This document shows, one piece after another, positions 54,316 through 63,982 of a stretch of 64,000 nt of DNA. The stretch is from Taishania sp036758285 (GTDB taxonomy: Bacteria > Bacteroidota > Bacteroidia > Flavobacteriales_D > Crocinitomicaceae), in contig DAIOWV010000001.1 in NCBI GenBank assembly GCA_036758285.1, positions 122,641-186,640 of the forward strand. Direction: 5' to 3'. Both the position numbers and the translations under genes were made by a program. The stretch's first letter is position 1. Each line of letters starts with the position of its first letter. Below the pieces are notes generated by a model. It worked only from the letters and a program-made list of their open reading frames with translations. It searched no databases and was not told the DNA's origin.

Positions 54316-54933
54316 TTATTTTGTTCGATCAATAATTTTTTTGTGTTCTGTCACTGGAGAATTTGTTATCAATCCTGAAACAGCAATTCCATAAATTCCC
54401 GAATTCAAAATTGGTTCAATATCTTTCAATTCAATTCCGCCAATGGCATAAATTTTTGCTGTTTTTCCTTCGGAATTTAATCTTTCAATTATTGCTTTGT
54501 AGCCTTCCAATCCCAAAATCGGGCTCAATTTATCTTTTGTTGTTGTAAATCGGAATGGTCCCAAGCCGATGTAATCACAATCTTCAGATATACGCTGAAC
54601 AATATGGTTGTAGGTATTGGCTGTTCCTCCAATGATTTTATTTTCTCCCAACAGTTTTCTTGCTTCTTCAATGCGTGTATCGTCCAATCCAAGGTGGATA
54701 CCATCCGCATCAACTTCTTTTGCCCACTCAACATAATCATTGATGATAAATGTTGCTTGGTGTTTTTGACAAAATTCTTTTACTTGCAACGATAGTGTAA
54801 TAAACTCTTCTTTACTGACATTTTTCCATCGCAATTGAATCCATTTACAGCCTCCATTCAATGCTTTTTGAATATTGTGAAATTGTTCTTCCGCTGTAGA
54901 ACCTTGAGATATGTATTGTAGTTTGCTTAACAT
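54316..54933 (-). CDS. thiE: Thiamine-phosphate synthase
   Basis: 205 aa. It joins HMP-PP and thiazole phosphate. The active-site features include WIQLRWKNVSKEEF (R and K), FIINDYVEWAKEVDADGIHL in part as IHLGLDDTRIEEA, GLGPFRFTTTKDKLSP and YAIGGIELKDI. It is the better catalytic candidate of the two ThiE-like proteins here. It lies 2 bp before thiG. Confidence 0.93.
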   Translation of the reverse strand: MLSKLQYISQGSTAEEQFHNIQKALNGGCKWIQLRWKNVSKEEFITLSLQVKEFCQKHQATFIINDYVEWAKEVDADGIHLGLDDTRIEEARKLLGENKIIGGTANTYNHIVQRISEDCDYIGLGPFRFTTTKDKLSPILGLEGYKAIIERLNSEGKTAKIYAIGGIELKDIEPILNSGIYGIAVSGLITNSPVTEHKKIIDRTK

Positions 54934-54969
54934 TTAATTTTAATACTGAATTTTGAATTCAATTCTCAA

Positions 54970-55521
54970 TTAATCTTCCTTCCTTTCCCAAATCGAGCCG
55001 AGCATCGCCACTCCATCAAATCCATTGCCAATTGCCAATTGTCCATTTTCATTCGTTATTCCTCCCAATGCAATCAATTTCGTTTGAAAATTCGTTCTCC
55101 TCTTAACTTCATCCAATAAATTCGTTTCGGAGATATATCCAATCTTTGAAATACTCGGAAAAACTGGACTTAAAAATGCATATTCAAAACAATCGGGTAA
55201 TTCATTGAACTCTTCAATTGAATGAACAGAAGTAGACAAAATGAAATCAGAATAGTTATTCCAATCGCTTGTTTCATTTCGTTTTTGTGAAGTAAAATGC
55301 AAACGATTGATACCAAATTCTTCTGCCATCGAATGAAATTGATGCAAGACAAGTTTATCTCTATAATACGAATGGATACAAGATACAAAAGAACGATAAT
55401 CTAATTCTGAATACTCAGGTTTTCGAATGTGCAACATTTCCAATCCGTCATCCAATAATTGATGGATGATTTGTATTTCGTTTGGTAACGAAACTGGATT
55501 GGTTATAACGATTGGTTTCAT
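54970..55521 (-). CDS. ThiE/TenI-like protein
   Basis: 183 aa with a TIM barrel of the ThiE superfamily. It has MLHIRKPEYS and ALGGITNENGQLA, but the diphosphate-binding residues typical of ThiE are less well kept than in the adjacent thiE (LHFTSQKRN replaces the HLGxxD block). A TenI-like thiazole tautomerase is likely, though thiamine-phosphate synthase activity cannot be excluded. It follows thiC after a GC-rich hairpin and precedes thiE by 36 bp. Confidence 0.78.
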   Translation of the reverse strand: MKPIVITNPVSLPNEIQIIHQLLDDGLEMLHIRKPEYSELDYRSFVSCIHSYYRDKLVLHQFHSMAEEFGINRLHFTSQKRNETSDWNNYSDFILSTSVHSIEEFNELPDCFEYAFLSPVFPSISKIGYISETNLLDEVKRRTNFQTKLIALGGITNENGQLAIGNGFDGVAMLGSIWERKED

Positions 55522-55529
55522 TTTATCTA

Positions 55530-55550
55530 CCCCCCCTTTCGAGGGGGAGG
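55530..55550. repeat. GC-rich hairpin with TTCG loop between thiC and the ThiE-like gene
   Basis: On the plus strand CCCCCT-TTCG-AGGGGG (55532-55547) forms a 6-bp stem with a TTCG loop, inside a C7/G5 block. The minus-strand transcript has loop CGAA. It is starkly GC-rich for this genome and sits 9 nt upstream of the ATG at 55521. Confidence 0.65.
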
Positions 55551-55561
55551 ATTATTTCAAA

Positions 55562-57379
55562 TTATAAATAAATCTCTTTTCCTTTTTCGATAAATTCTTC
55601 TGATTTTTCCAACATGCCCTTTTCTGCAGATTCACGGATTTCTTGTGTGATTTTCATCGAACAGAATTTTGGTCCGCACATCGAACAGAAATGCGCCACT
55701 TTTGCTCCATCTGCCGGAAGTGTTTCATCGTGGAATTCTCTTGCTGTATCTGGATCAAGTGATAAGTTGAATTGATCTTCCCAACGGAATTCAAAACGTG
55801 CTTTACTCAGAACATTATCACGGTATTGTGCTCCTGGGTGGCCTTTTGCCAAATCCGCTGCATGTGCTGCCAATTTGTAAGTGATCACTCCATCTTTTAC
55901 GTCTTTTCTGTTTGGCAATCCCAAATGTTCTTTTGGCGTTACATAACACAACATAGCGCAACCAAACCAACCAATCATTGCGGCTCCAATGGCAGAAGTA
56001 ATGTGGTCATAACCTGGTGCAATGTCAGTTGTCAATGGTCCAAGTGTGTAGAATGGAGCTTCATGACATTCTTTCAATTGCTTGTCCATGTTTTCTTTGA
56101 TCATGTGCATTGGAACGTGTCCTGGACCTTCAATCATCGTTTGAATATCGTGTTTCCAAGCAATTTTTGTCAATTCTCCTAATGTTTCCAATTCCGCAAA
56201 TTGAGCAGCGTCATTAGCATCCGCAATTGCTCCTGGACGTAAACCATCTCCTAAAGAGAAAGCAACATCATATTTTTTCATGATTTCACAAATCTCTTCA
56301 AAATGTGTGTACAAGAAATTTTCTTTGTGGTGAAACAAACACCATTTTGCCATGATAGAACCACCACGAGAAACAATTCCAGTTACGCGATTTGCTGTCA
56401 AATGGATGTAACGTAACAATACTCCTGCATGAATGGTAAAATAAGAAACTCCTTGTTCTGCCTGTTCAATCAATGTATCACGGAAAATTTCCCAAGTTAA
56501 ATCTTCAGCAACTCCCTTTACTTTTTCCAATGCTTGGTAAATCGGAACTGTACCAATCGGAACTGGTGAATTACGGATAATCCATTCACGTGTTTCGTGA
56601 ATGTTTTTCCCTGTTGACAAATCCATGATTGTATCAGCTCCCCAACGGCAAGCCCAAACTGCTTTTTCAACTTCCTCTTCAATACTTGATGTTACCGCAC
56701 TGTTTCCAATATTTGCATTGATTTTCACCAAGAAATTACGTCCAATAATCATCGGCTCACTTTCAGGGTGATTGATATTGTTTGGAATAATTGCACGACC
56801 AGCAGCAATTTCATCGCGAACAAACTCAGGTGTGATTTTCCCCTTCGGTGTATTTGCTCCAAAACTGTTTCCTGGATGCTGAAAATCCATTCCTTTTGTT
56901 GCATTGTCCAATTGCTCGATGCGTTGATTCTCACGAATAGCAATGTATTCCATTTCTGGCGTAATCATTCCTTTCTTCGCGTAATACAATTGAGAAACAT
57001 TTGCTCCTTCTTTTGCACGCATTGGTTTGTGTTGGTATTCAAAACGTAAATGGTCTAATTTTTCATCATTCAATCGTTGTTGACCATATTCCGAAGTAAT
57101 TGAATCCAAAATTTCAACATCACCACGATCCAAAATCCATTGTTCACGAATACGGGGCAATCCTTTTCTTACGTCAATTTCAAAATTTTCATCTGTGTAA
57201 GCACCTGACGTATCGTACACAGTAATCGGTGGATTCTCTTCAATTCCTCCATTGCTTAATTTTGTTGGATGCAATGTAATCTCACGCATTGCAACTTTAA
57301 TCGGGTGGATTGTTCCGTCCACATAGACCTTTTTAGATCCTGAAAAAGGAGTTGTCGAAATTTCTTGATTGTTATTCAT
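55562..57379 (-). CDS. thiC: Phosphomethylpyrimidine synthase
   Basis: 605 aa. It makes HMP-P from aminoimidazole ribotide using radical SAM chemistry. The C-terminal cluster motif is CSMCGPKFCSM. Other family blocks are VNANIGNSAVTSSIEEEVEK in part as KINANIGNSAV, DTIMDLSTGKNIHETREW, LGDGLRPGAIADANDAAQ and EGPGHVPMHMI. It follows thiS by 55 bp. Confidence 0.98.
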   Translation of the reverse strand: MNNNQEISTTPFSGSKKVYVDGTIHPIKVAMREITLHPTKLSNGGIEENPPITVYDTSGAYTDENFEIDVRKGLPRIREQWILDRGDVEILDSITSEYGQQRLNDEKLDHLRFEYQHKPMRAKEGANVSQLYYAKKGMITPEMEYIAIRENQRIEQLDNATKGMDFQHPGNSFGANTPKGKITPEFVRDEIAAGRAIIPNNINHPESEPMIIGRNFLVKINANIGNSAVTSSIEEEVEKAVWACRWGADTIMDLSTGKNIHETREWIIRNSPVPIGTVPIYQALEKVKGVAEDLTWEIFRDTLIEQAEQGVSYFTIHAGVLLRYIHLTANRVTGIVSRGGSIMAKWCLFHHKENFLYTHFEEICEIMKKYDVAFSLGDGLRPGAIADANDAAQFAELETLGELTKIAWKHDIQTMIEGPGHVPMHMIKENMDKQLKECHEAPFYTLGPLTTDIAPGYDHITSAIGAAMIGWFGCAMLCYVTPKEHLGLPNRKDVKDGVITYKLAAHAADLAKGHPGAQYRDNVLSKARFEFRWEDQFNLSLDPDTAREFHDETLPADGAKVAHFCSMCGPKFCSMKITQEIRESAEKGMLEKSEEFIEKGKEIYL

Positions 57380-57434
57380 CGTTTTTGATTTTTTAATTTA
57401 ATTTATCAGAGTAGAAGCAAAATATACTTCACAA

Positions 57435-57641
57435 TTAACCTCCCTGAGTTGCGGTGATGATTAATACATCAGCATTTTCTTGAATGATTGTGGTTTGCCA
57501 ATTTGATTTTGGTACAATTTCATTGTCTATAGCAACAGCAATTCCATTCTGGCGATTGGGAAATTCCAAATCAAGTAATTCCTGCACAGAAACTGTAATC
57601 TGTTCGTATTGTTTATTTTTATTATTGACAATTAATTTCAT
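57435..57641 (-). CDS. thiS: Sulfur-carrier protein ThiS
   Basis: 68 aa. It has a ubiquitin-like fold ending in the required Gly-Gly (TATQGG), which is activated to a thiocarboxylate and supplies sulfur to ThiG. The core ELLDLEFPNRQNGIAVAIDN and the block VPKSNWQTTII are typical. It is the first gene after the TPP riboswitch. The activating ThiF is not in this window. Confidence 0.94.
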   Translation of the reverse strand: MKLIVNNKNKQYEQITVSVQELLDLEFPNRQNGIAVAIDNEIVPKSNWQTTIIQENADVLIITATQGG

Positions 57642-57710
57642 TCCTATTTATTTAATTCAAAATTAACTTTAGGAATGAACCAATTTGGTAGAACACCATT
57701 GATGTCTTTC

Positions 57711-57787
57711 ACTTTTCCCTCCGTCGGTATGAGCCGAATCAGGTTCAAAGGGTAACTCTCAGCCTAAAATATAGACACCCCCAAAGT
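57711..57787 (-). ncRNA. TPP riboswitch (THI element)
   Basis: The minus-strand RNA contains the core blocks GGCTGAGAG, then ACCCTTTGAACCTGAT, TCGGCTCATACC and GACGGAGGGA. P1 can form between ACTTT (57787-57783) and AAAGT (57715-57711). It precedes thiS by about 70 nt and should reduce thi expression when TPP is high. Confidence 0.95.
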
Positions 57788-57792
57788 TGAAT

Positions 57793-57800
57793 CAAAGATA
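57793..57800 (-). promoter_or_regulatory. -7 box of the thiamine operon
   Basis: TATCTTTG on the minus strand. The predicted start near 57787 falls on the first base of the TPP aptamer, so leader and riboswitch start together. Confidence 0.55.
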
Positions 57801-57918
57801 GTATAAAATACTTACATTATTAAAAATCAAATATTATAATATATAAACTCATTTTGGCATTTTTTACATTAAGTTAGTGTAACTCAAAAGTTAAAAACAT
57901 AATAATTTTATAAACAGT
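57801..57918. other. AT-rich intergenic stretch
   Basis: This part of the 388-bp gap between the thi promoter and the large T9SS gene shows no gene. The rest of the gap holds the promoter at 57919-57949 and a small ORF at 57979-58110. Confidence 0.5.
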
Positions 57919-57949
57919 TTTGTTTTTATTAAAAAAAATTATACTTTCG
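57919..57949 (+). promoter_or_regulatory. Promoter upstream of the T9SS type-B gene
   Basis: TTTG (57919-57922), 19 bp, then TACTTTCG (57942-57949), one mismatch from TAnnTTTG with ideal spacing. The start would be near 57955, giving a leader of about 220 nt to the ATG at 58176, or about 24 nt to the small ORF at 57979. Confidence 0.5.
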
Positions 57950-57978
57950 CTACCTGCTAATATGTAAAGCACATCTGT

Positions 57979-58110
57979 ATGAAAACAAACCTTGTGACCT
58001 CAAATTACGCTTTATCGAACAAAAGTATTTGTGGTTATTTTGAGCAAGAAAGCTTTTTATTCAATAATAATCTACGATTATATGATTGTAGTATTGACTA
58101 TGCAACATAA
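57979..58110 (+). CDS. Possible 43-aa small ORF in the leader of the T9SS gene
   Basis: The ORF runs ATG to TAA (MKTNLVTSNYALSNKSICGY and so on), has two Cys residues and is hydrophilic. It begins with the same 13 bases as the downstream gene (ATGAAAACAAACC). It starts about 24 nt after the predicted transcription start. It could be a leader peptide, a degraded duplicate of the downstream start, or chance. No family is recognised. Confidence 0.3.
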   Translation: MKTNLVTSNYALSNKSICGYFEQESFLFNNNLRLYDCSIDYAT

Positions 58111-58175
58111 AAAATGTTTCCAAATATTTTTTAATTAAATTTTTTAAGCTAACATTTTTAAAACTACATACCAAG

Positions 58176-61100
58176 ATGAAAACAAACCACTTAACGAAAA
58201 TAGGAAAAGGTATACCTTTAATTTTTTTGTTTTTATTATTTACTTTTTCGGCCATTTCACAAAGAAAATTAATTTGGAGAGGAACTGGAAATAACAATGG
58301 AAATGGTTCTCAATTAGCAAATTATGTTGACCATTTGGGGAATACTTTTCCAACAGGGTCTGCCGTAATCCAAGCGACTGACTCCCTTTACTTTACGGAA
58401 GACAATACTGTAGCAACACATCATAGTAATATAACATTTGCTGTAGGTACGGTTTGTGCAAAAATTGTAATTACAAACAATGCAACAAATACACCTTATG
58501 TTTTAAACTTTCCTCATTCTGGAGGAGGAGGAACAAATATTAATGGAAATCTGATAGTATCAGGAAACATTTCTCATATATTAAAAGGTAGTGCCGTTCC
58601 AAACGAATTAAACAATAGTAATATTTCTTTACGCATAAGTGGAAATGTTTCATTAACAAACCCTTCTGTTCAATTACAAAATCTACACCTTTCATGTGCT
58701 GGATCATCAGGTGCTGTAAATGTTATTGATATTCCCCCTTTGGCATTTCAATCAGGTTATTTAAGGTTTGATGTACCAGAAGCTTCTACCCTTGCGGGTA
58801 CTTCTTATTCTTTACCTCATGATTTGATTGTAGATAATGTAAAAATACTTTTCTTCAATGGTAGTTTTACTTCTAATGGTCATCTTATTAGTACAAATCA
58901 TGCTGATCCCATTTATTATTCCGATTCACAACTTAGATCATCCATTTGGTTCAATGTTGGAGGAGGGTCAGGAAAAAGAGGGATAATAAATTTAGCTAAT
59001 AGTAAAATTATATCTAGAGGTAATATTTTTGTTTTCGGGCATTTAGGAGCTACGGTTTCTTACGATGTTAATGGAACAGAATTCGAATTACATTCAGCAA
59101 ACTTTTTAACGAGTCAATTACCTGCTGGTGAAGTTCCATTCGCATCACAAAGGTTGTATTGGAATGGAATAAAGAGAATAAGCTTTCTATCTGATGGATT
59201 AGATGGAAACCATTCTCACTTTTTAGATCAAGGGTTTTATTGGTCGAGTATATCAGCAAGATCTATTTATATTGATCGTTCTGATTTTGAATTTAGAGGT
59301 GCTGGTGGCGATATCGCTGTTACATCACAACCGTACATTCATGCAGATACATTGATTCTTTCTCCACGAGTTTCGAGAGTAGGGTTTAGTCAGCAGGCAC
59401 CTGCCTATCGTTTTGATACAATTGTTGCAATGGCAGGAACCTGTTCCTCGTCTCTTTTATTTGAAAATTTACCTGATTTAATATCTGCACGTGGAAAGAT
59501 TCGACTAGGATCTAATGTTGTACTCCCTCGTTTATCCATAAGAAGTATCGAAGTAACAGTAGCGGCAGCAGATTCATTAACTGCGGGTTATGACTTAGGG
59601 AATAACGGAACTTCTCATTTAAGTTTTACACCTCCAGCAAGTCAGATTTACTATTGGGTAGCAGCAAGTGGTAATTGGCATGATCCAAGTAATTGGTCAA
59701 TAGGTACTCCTACTGCAACAGCTCCAACAACAAACCTATGCCTTCCAACAATCATTGACAGTGTTGTTTTTCTTTCAGCAACTGCTAATGTTTCTATACA
59801 AGCAGATTCTACAGCCTATTGTCGTGGAATGTTATGGCAAGGTGGTACAAATTTTTCAACGTCTGGAGGAGAACTTTTTATTTCAGGTAATTTTAATAGT
59901 TTAGCTTTTAGTGGAGCTTCAATGAATGTACCTTTTCATTTTGTTTTAGGAGGAAATCGTACGATACAGCCGGGCTCGAGTTTACATTCAGGTCAATGGA
60001 TGTTTGGACATACTGGCGAATATCGATTACTTGGTAATCTAACAGGCGGAGTTTGGAGTCATTATAGCGGAACGGTTAATACAAATACAAATACCGTTAA
60101 TATTTCTCGATATACCCATCCTTATGATGGATATTGGTCATTGTATCCTGTTAATTCATTTCGAAGTAGAGAGTTAATAATAACAAATAGTATTGTAAAT
60201 ATAAGTGGATTAAATGCTTGGAATGTATGGGCAAATAATTTTACACTTCAAGCACTTGGCTCCACATTAAATCTACAAGCTGTAGGAGCACTAACTTTTA
60301 CTATTCAGGGTACAGGTTCTCAGCAAAATTATTGGAATTTAAATGTAGTGAACAATCCTAATGCACTAACAACATTTACAAGTTCTATAAATGTTACTTT
60401 CAATGATATGACATTCACTGGTAATACAACCTTTACAGATGGTGGAGGAAATACTACTTGGGGAGCACATAACATGACATTTGCTAAGAGCTATACATAT
60501 AACTTTGATCGCATTGACAGGCTTAATTTGACAGGAGATTGGATTATTACACCTCCAACTTGTGGAGGAATGACATTTTTCACAGCTCATGTAGATTCCA
60601 CTTTTACTGTTAATGCCACGACAGCACAAAACTTAAGAGAATGTATGTTCACTCGAATTAATGCTTCTCCAGGTGCTGCATTTAACATTACAAATGGTGT
60701 TGACAATAGTGGGAATTTGAATGTGTTTTTTGGTGCTGCACCAGGTGATACATTTTATTGGAGAGGAGGAAATCCACTGAATATTAGTACAACACAAAGA
60801 ATAAATTGGGATAATGGGGAAAACTGGGCAATTAATAATGCTACAGATTTTAATCCTTTAGTTTTATCTAATCCTGGAAGATGTATTCCAGGACCTGGTG
60901 ATAGCGTTGTTTTTGATATAAATTCATTTACAGCTGGTTTAGCTAACCAAGTAATGATTAATACAACAGCTTATTGTCGAGATATTGTTTGGACACCTGG
61001 TGTTTTAGCTGGTTCAGTTTTTAATTTTAATAATAAAAGATTAGACGTTTACAGATCATTAAAATTTGTAAATACAATGCAATTCCAAGGTTCTGCACCA

Positions 61101-63890
61101 ATTCACTTTTTAGCAGCAGCAGGAGTTAACTCTACTATTGATTTTGGAGGATTATCATTGGCATCTACTCCAGCGTCAACATTCATTGGAAGTAATGGAG
61201 ATATTTTTATTAACGGTGCTGGTACTTTTGATATACTTTCCGATATACCTTTTAGAAATTTTGCACATCAAAATGGAACATTGAATACAAAAGGACATAC
61301 CCTATCAGGGTACTTATTTGGTTCTTATAGTTCTAATGTGTCTGGATTAGCTGGCTCTATTAGAAACCTTGATTTATCAACTTCAACAGTAAGATTAACT
61401 GGGGGAGGTAGAATTTTTCAAATGGACTACAAAGACTTAACAGCTTTAAAAGCTGACTCTTCAACGATTGAATCTAATTCTGCAGTTGGAGCGGGAGAAT
61501 TTAGACATATTCGCATTGAAGAATCTACAATTGTTCACAAATATGGTGTTGTGAAAAACTTTTTAAAATCATTTAGTTTTAGAAATTCTAATGGCCCTGT
61601 CAACTATTTAGGAATTCATTCTGGGGATATTCGTTCAGTTGCCAATGGTAGTAGACCAAGCATTAGAGTACGTAAAATTGAATACGTAGGATCTTCATCA
61701 ACTGAAACTTATGGTAATTTTGAAATAGATACATTTATATTAGGAGCTGTAAATAATTTTTATATTAGTGGAAACTATCAAATTAATGATACTGTTATTT
61801 CCAACGGTGTTGTCTGTAGACCTTCTGTTGTTAGAGGTGGAATAGAATATACACACCACACCACTCCATCAACTAGTGAAAATGGACAATCAAACTTTAT
61901 ATCTCCGACGTGCGATTTGAAAATTCAAAGTGTTAATATGTCTAGAGTTACTGCTGATATTTCTTCATGTGGGACATCTAACTATTGGTATAGTGGTATT
62001 GATGGATTAAATAATGTGAATTGGACGTTTGACCCCGTTAATATTACACCAAACAGTGCTGATACAATTACTGTTAATTGTGATAATCTTCCCTATAGTT
62101 TAACTGTACCACCTAATTATGGTTCAGGAGGATTCTCAACATTATGGAATACAGGTGAAACCACACAATCTATAAATGTTACCACATCTGGAACATATTT
62201 TGTTCATGTCAATTATGGAGGGGGGTGTGTTATGTCTGATACTTTTGTAATAATAATTCAAGACACGATAGCTCCTTCAATAACTTGTTTACCAGCTACA
62301 ACAATCGCTAGTACTGCTAATTGTGAATTATCAATTCCTGACTTCACATCCTATTCTGGATTAACAATTACCGACAACTGTTCATCTGTTGGTAGTGGTT
62401 TAATTGTAACACAGATACCATCTGTTGGGGTTATTGTCCCAGTTGGAGACACAACTATATGGATTTTTGCTGAAGACCCTAGTGGAAATAGAGATTCATG
62501 TTCATTTACACTCTCTGTTGTAGATTCAACAGCACCAGTATTTGTATCATGTATAAATGATTCAACAATGTATTCTAACATTTCAATTTGTGGAGTACCA
62601 GCACCTGATTTCACTTCAAATGGACAATTGAATATTACTGATAATTGTAATGATTTAATTTCTGGTTCAATTACAGTTACTCAATCACCAGCAATTGGTG
62701 AAATAATTTCTGTAGGGAATACAACTATTTGGATTATCGCAGAAGATGCAAGTGGGAATAAAGACTCTTGTTCTTTCATTTTAACAGTTTTAGATACAAT
62801 TTCACCAATAATAAATGAATGTATTTCAAACACATCAATTACAACAAATAGTGGTGAATGTAGTATTTTGTTACCAGATTTTACTACCAACTCACAATTA
62901 GACATCACAGATAACTGTAGTAGTTTATCAAACTCAACTATTACCGTTACTCAAATTCCTGTAGCTAATACAATAATTCCAATTGGAACTCAAACTGTTT
63001 GGATTTATGCTGAAGATGAAAGTGGCAATAGTGATTCTTGCTCTTTTATTCTTACGGTTATAGACAATGCGACTCCAACAATAAATTCATGTGTCTCGGA
63101 TACCTCATTTACTTTGGATGAAACTATTTGTTCAATACTATTACCAGATTTTACAACAAGTTCACAAATTGACATTTCAAATGGATGTAGTGGGTCAGGA
63201 ACGACTGGCTTAGTAATAACTCAATCACCCGTTGCAGGTATCGTTTTACCAGTTGGAACAACAACTGTATGGATTTATGTAACTGACTTAAACAACAATA
63301 CTGATTCTTGTAGTTTTAATGTAACTGTTAATTCTAACATTCCTCCAATTGTTATTTCGCCAGTTAATCAAAGTAATTGTTTAGGATCGGAAGTAACTCT
63401 ATCCATTTCAAACCCTGCTCCTTCATTAACTTATGAGTGGGCTCTTAATGGAACAGTAGTAGCAACAGGTTCAAATTATAATATTTCATCAATAAATATT
63501 GGACAAGCTGGCCTTTATACTGTAACTGCTGTAAATAGTTTAGGATGTTCAATGGGTCAATCTACTGTATTTGTTAGTGTTATTTCTTGTGGAATCATAA
63601 TTCCAGAAGTATTATCACCAAACAATGATGGTAAGAATGATGCATTTTTCATCGAAGGTTTGGATGCTTATCCGAATACGAAGGTTTGGATTCACAACCG
63701 TTGGGGAACCGAGGTTTACCAAAGTGACAACTACCAAAACGACTGGGATGGGAAGTCACAAAGTAAATTGAATTTCCAAGGAGATGACTTACCTGAAGGA
63801 ACATATTTCTACATTCTGCAACTAGGAGGAGTAGAAGGACAACCAAATGTTGGTGAGATTTATAAAGGATTTGTATATTTGAAACCATAA
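58176..63890 (+). CDS. Giant T9SS type-B secreted protein with HYR repeats
   Basis: 1904 aa. The signal peptide (GIPLIFLFLLFTFSAISQ) is followed by about 1330 residues of beta-rich sequence. In these, blocks start with a W-rich motif (LIWRGTGNN, YYWVAASGNWHDPSNWS, FYWRGGNPLN, NYWYSGIDGLNNVNW), suggesting repeated modules of 240-480 aa. Residues about 1360-1720 hold four HYR-type modules (IPDFTSYSGLTITDNC, VGDTTIWIFAEDPSGNRDSC). One Ig-like module follows. The last ~100 residues are the gliding motility-associated C-terminal domain (LSPNNDGKNDAFFIEG, IHNRWGTEVYQSDNY, LPEGTYFYIL), which is a T9SS type-B sorting signal. An adhesive or matrix role on the cell surface is likely. Confidence 0.92.
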   Translation: MKTNHLTKIGKGIPLIFLFLLFTFSAISQRKLIWRGTGNNNGNGSQLANYVDHLGNTFPTGSAVIQATDSLYFTEDNTVATHHSNITFAVGTVCAKIVITNNATNTPYVLNFPHSGGGGTNINGNLIVSGNISHILKGSAVPNELNNSNISLRISGNVSLTNPSVQLQNLHLSCAGSSGAVNVIDIPPLAFQSGYLRFDVPEASTLAGTSYSLPHDLIVDNVKILFFNGSFTSNGHLISTNHADPIYYSDSQLRSSIWFNVGGGSGKRGIINLANSKIISRGNIFVFGHLGATVSYDVNGTEFELHSANFLTSQLPAGEVPFASQRLYWNGIKRISFLSDGLDGNHSHFLDQGFYWSSISARSIYIDRSDFEFRGAGGDIAVTSQPYIHADTLILSPRVSRVGFSQQAPAYRFDTIVAMAGTCSSSLLFENLPDLISARGKIRLGSNVVLPRLSIRSIEVTVAAADSLTAGYDLGNNGTSHLSFTPPASQIYYWVAASGNWHDPSNWSIGTPTATAPTTNLCLPTIIDSVVFLSATANVSIQADSTAYCRGMLWQGGTNFSTSGGELFISGNFNSLAFSGASMNVPFHFVLGGNRTIQPGSSLHSGQWMFGHTGEYRLLGNLTGGVWSHYSGTVNTNTNTVNISRYTHPYDGYWSLYPVNSFRSRELIITNSIVNISGLNAWNVWANNFTLQALGSTLNLQAVGALTFTIQGTGSQQNYWNLNVVNNPNALTTFTSSINVTFNDMTFTGNTTFTDGGGNTTWGAHNMTFAKSYTYNFDRIDRLNLTGDWIITPPTCGGMTFFTAHVDSTFTVNATTAQNLRECMFTRINASPGAAFNITNGVDNSGNLNVFFGAAPGDTFYWRGGNPLNISTTQRINWDNGENWAINNATDFNPLVLSNPGRCIPGPGDSVVFDINSFTAGLANQVMINTTAYCRDIVWTPGVLAGSVFNFNNKRLDVYRSLKFVNTMQFQGSAPIHFLAAAGVNSTIDFGGLSLASTPASTFIGSNGDIFINGAGTFDILSDIPFRNFAHQNGTLNTKGHTLSGYLFGSYSSNVSGLAGSIRNLDLSTSTVRLTGGGRIFQMDYKDLTALKADSSTIESNSAVGAGEFRHIRIEESTIVHKYGVVKNFLKSFSFRNSNGPVNYLGIHSGDIRSVANGSRPSIRVRKIEYVGSSSTETYGNFEIDTFILGAVNNFYISGNYQINDTVISNGVVCRPSVVRGGIEYTHHTTPSTSENGQSNFISPTCDLKIQSVNMSRVTADISSCGTSNYWYSGIDGLNNVNWTFDPVNITPNSADTITVNCDNLPYSLTVPPNYGSGGFSTLWNTGETTQSINVTTSGTYFVHVNYGGGCVMSDTFVIIIQDTIAPSITCLPATTIASTANCELSIPDFTSYSGLTITDNCSSVGSGLIVTQIPSVGVIVPVGDTTIWIFAEDPSGNRDSCSFTLSVVDSTAPVFVSCINDSTMYSNISICGVPAPDFTSNGQLNITDNCNDLISGSITVTQSPAIGEIISVGNTTIWIIAEDASGNKDSCSFILTVLDTISPIINECISNTSITTNSGECSILLPDFTTNSQLDITDNCSSLSNSTITVTQIPVANTIIPIGTQTVWIYAEDESGNSDSCSFILTVIDNATPTINSCVSDTSFTLDETICSILLPDFTTSSQIDISNGCSGSGTTGLVITQSPVAGIVLPVGTTTVWIYVTDLNNNTDSCSFNVTVNSNIPPIVISPVNQSNCLGSEVTLSISNPAPSLTYEWALNGTVVATGSNYNISSINIGQAGLYTVTAVNSLGCSMGQSTVFVSVISCGIIIPEVLSPNNDGKNDAFFIEGLDAYPNTKVWIHNRWGTEVYQSDNYQNDWDGKSQSKLNFQGDDLPEGTYFYILQLGGVEGQPNVGEIYKGFVYLKP

Positions 63891-63904
63891 AATAAAAACC
63901 TACT

Positions 63905-63933
63905 GCCAGATTGGGTAGATAATCCAATCTGGC
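63905..63933 (+). terminator. Hairpin after the T9SS type-B gene
   Basis: Perfect 10-bp arms GCCAGATTGG and CCAATCTGGC around a 9-base loop. The T-run after it is short (TTTATG), so termination may be partial and allow read-through to the next gene. Confidence 0.55.
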
Positions 63934-63982
63934 TTTATGATAAACAAACAAGAATATAACACTATAGTTTAAACTAATAATT

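Noticed and set aside
54316..55521. Possible simple duplication of thiE
   Set aside because: The two proteins are strongly diverged and differ in active-site motifs, so they are distinct ThiE-superfamily members.
55772..56182. 136-codon plus-strand ORF inside thiC
   Set aside because: It is antisense to the highly conserved thiC and lacks any recognisable domain.
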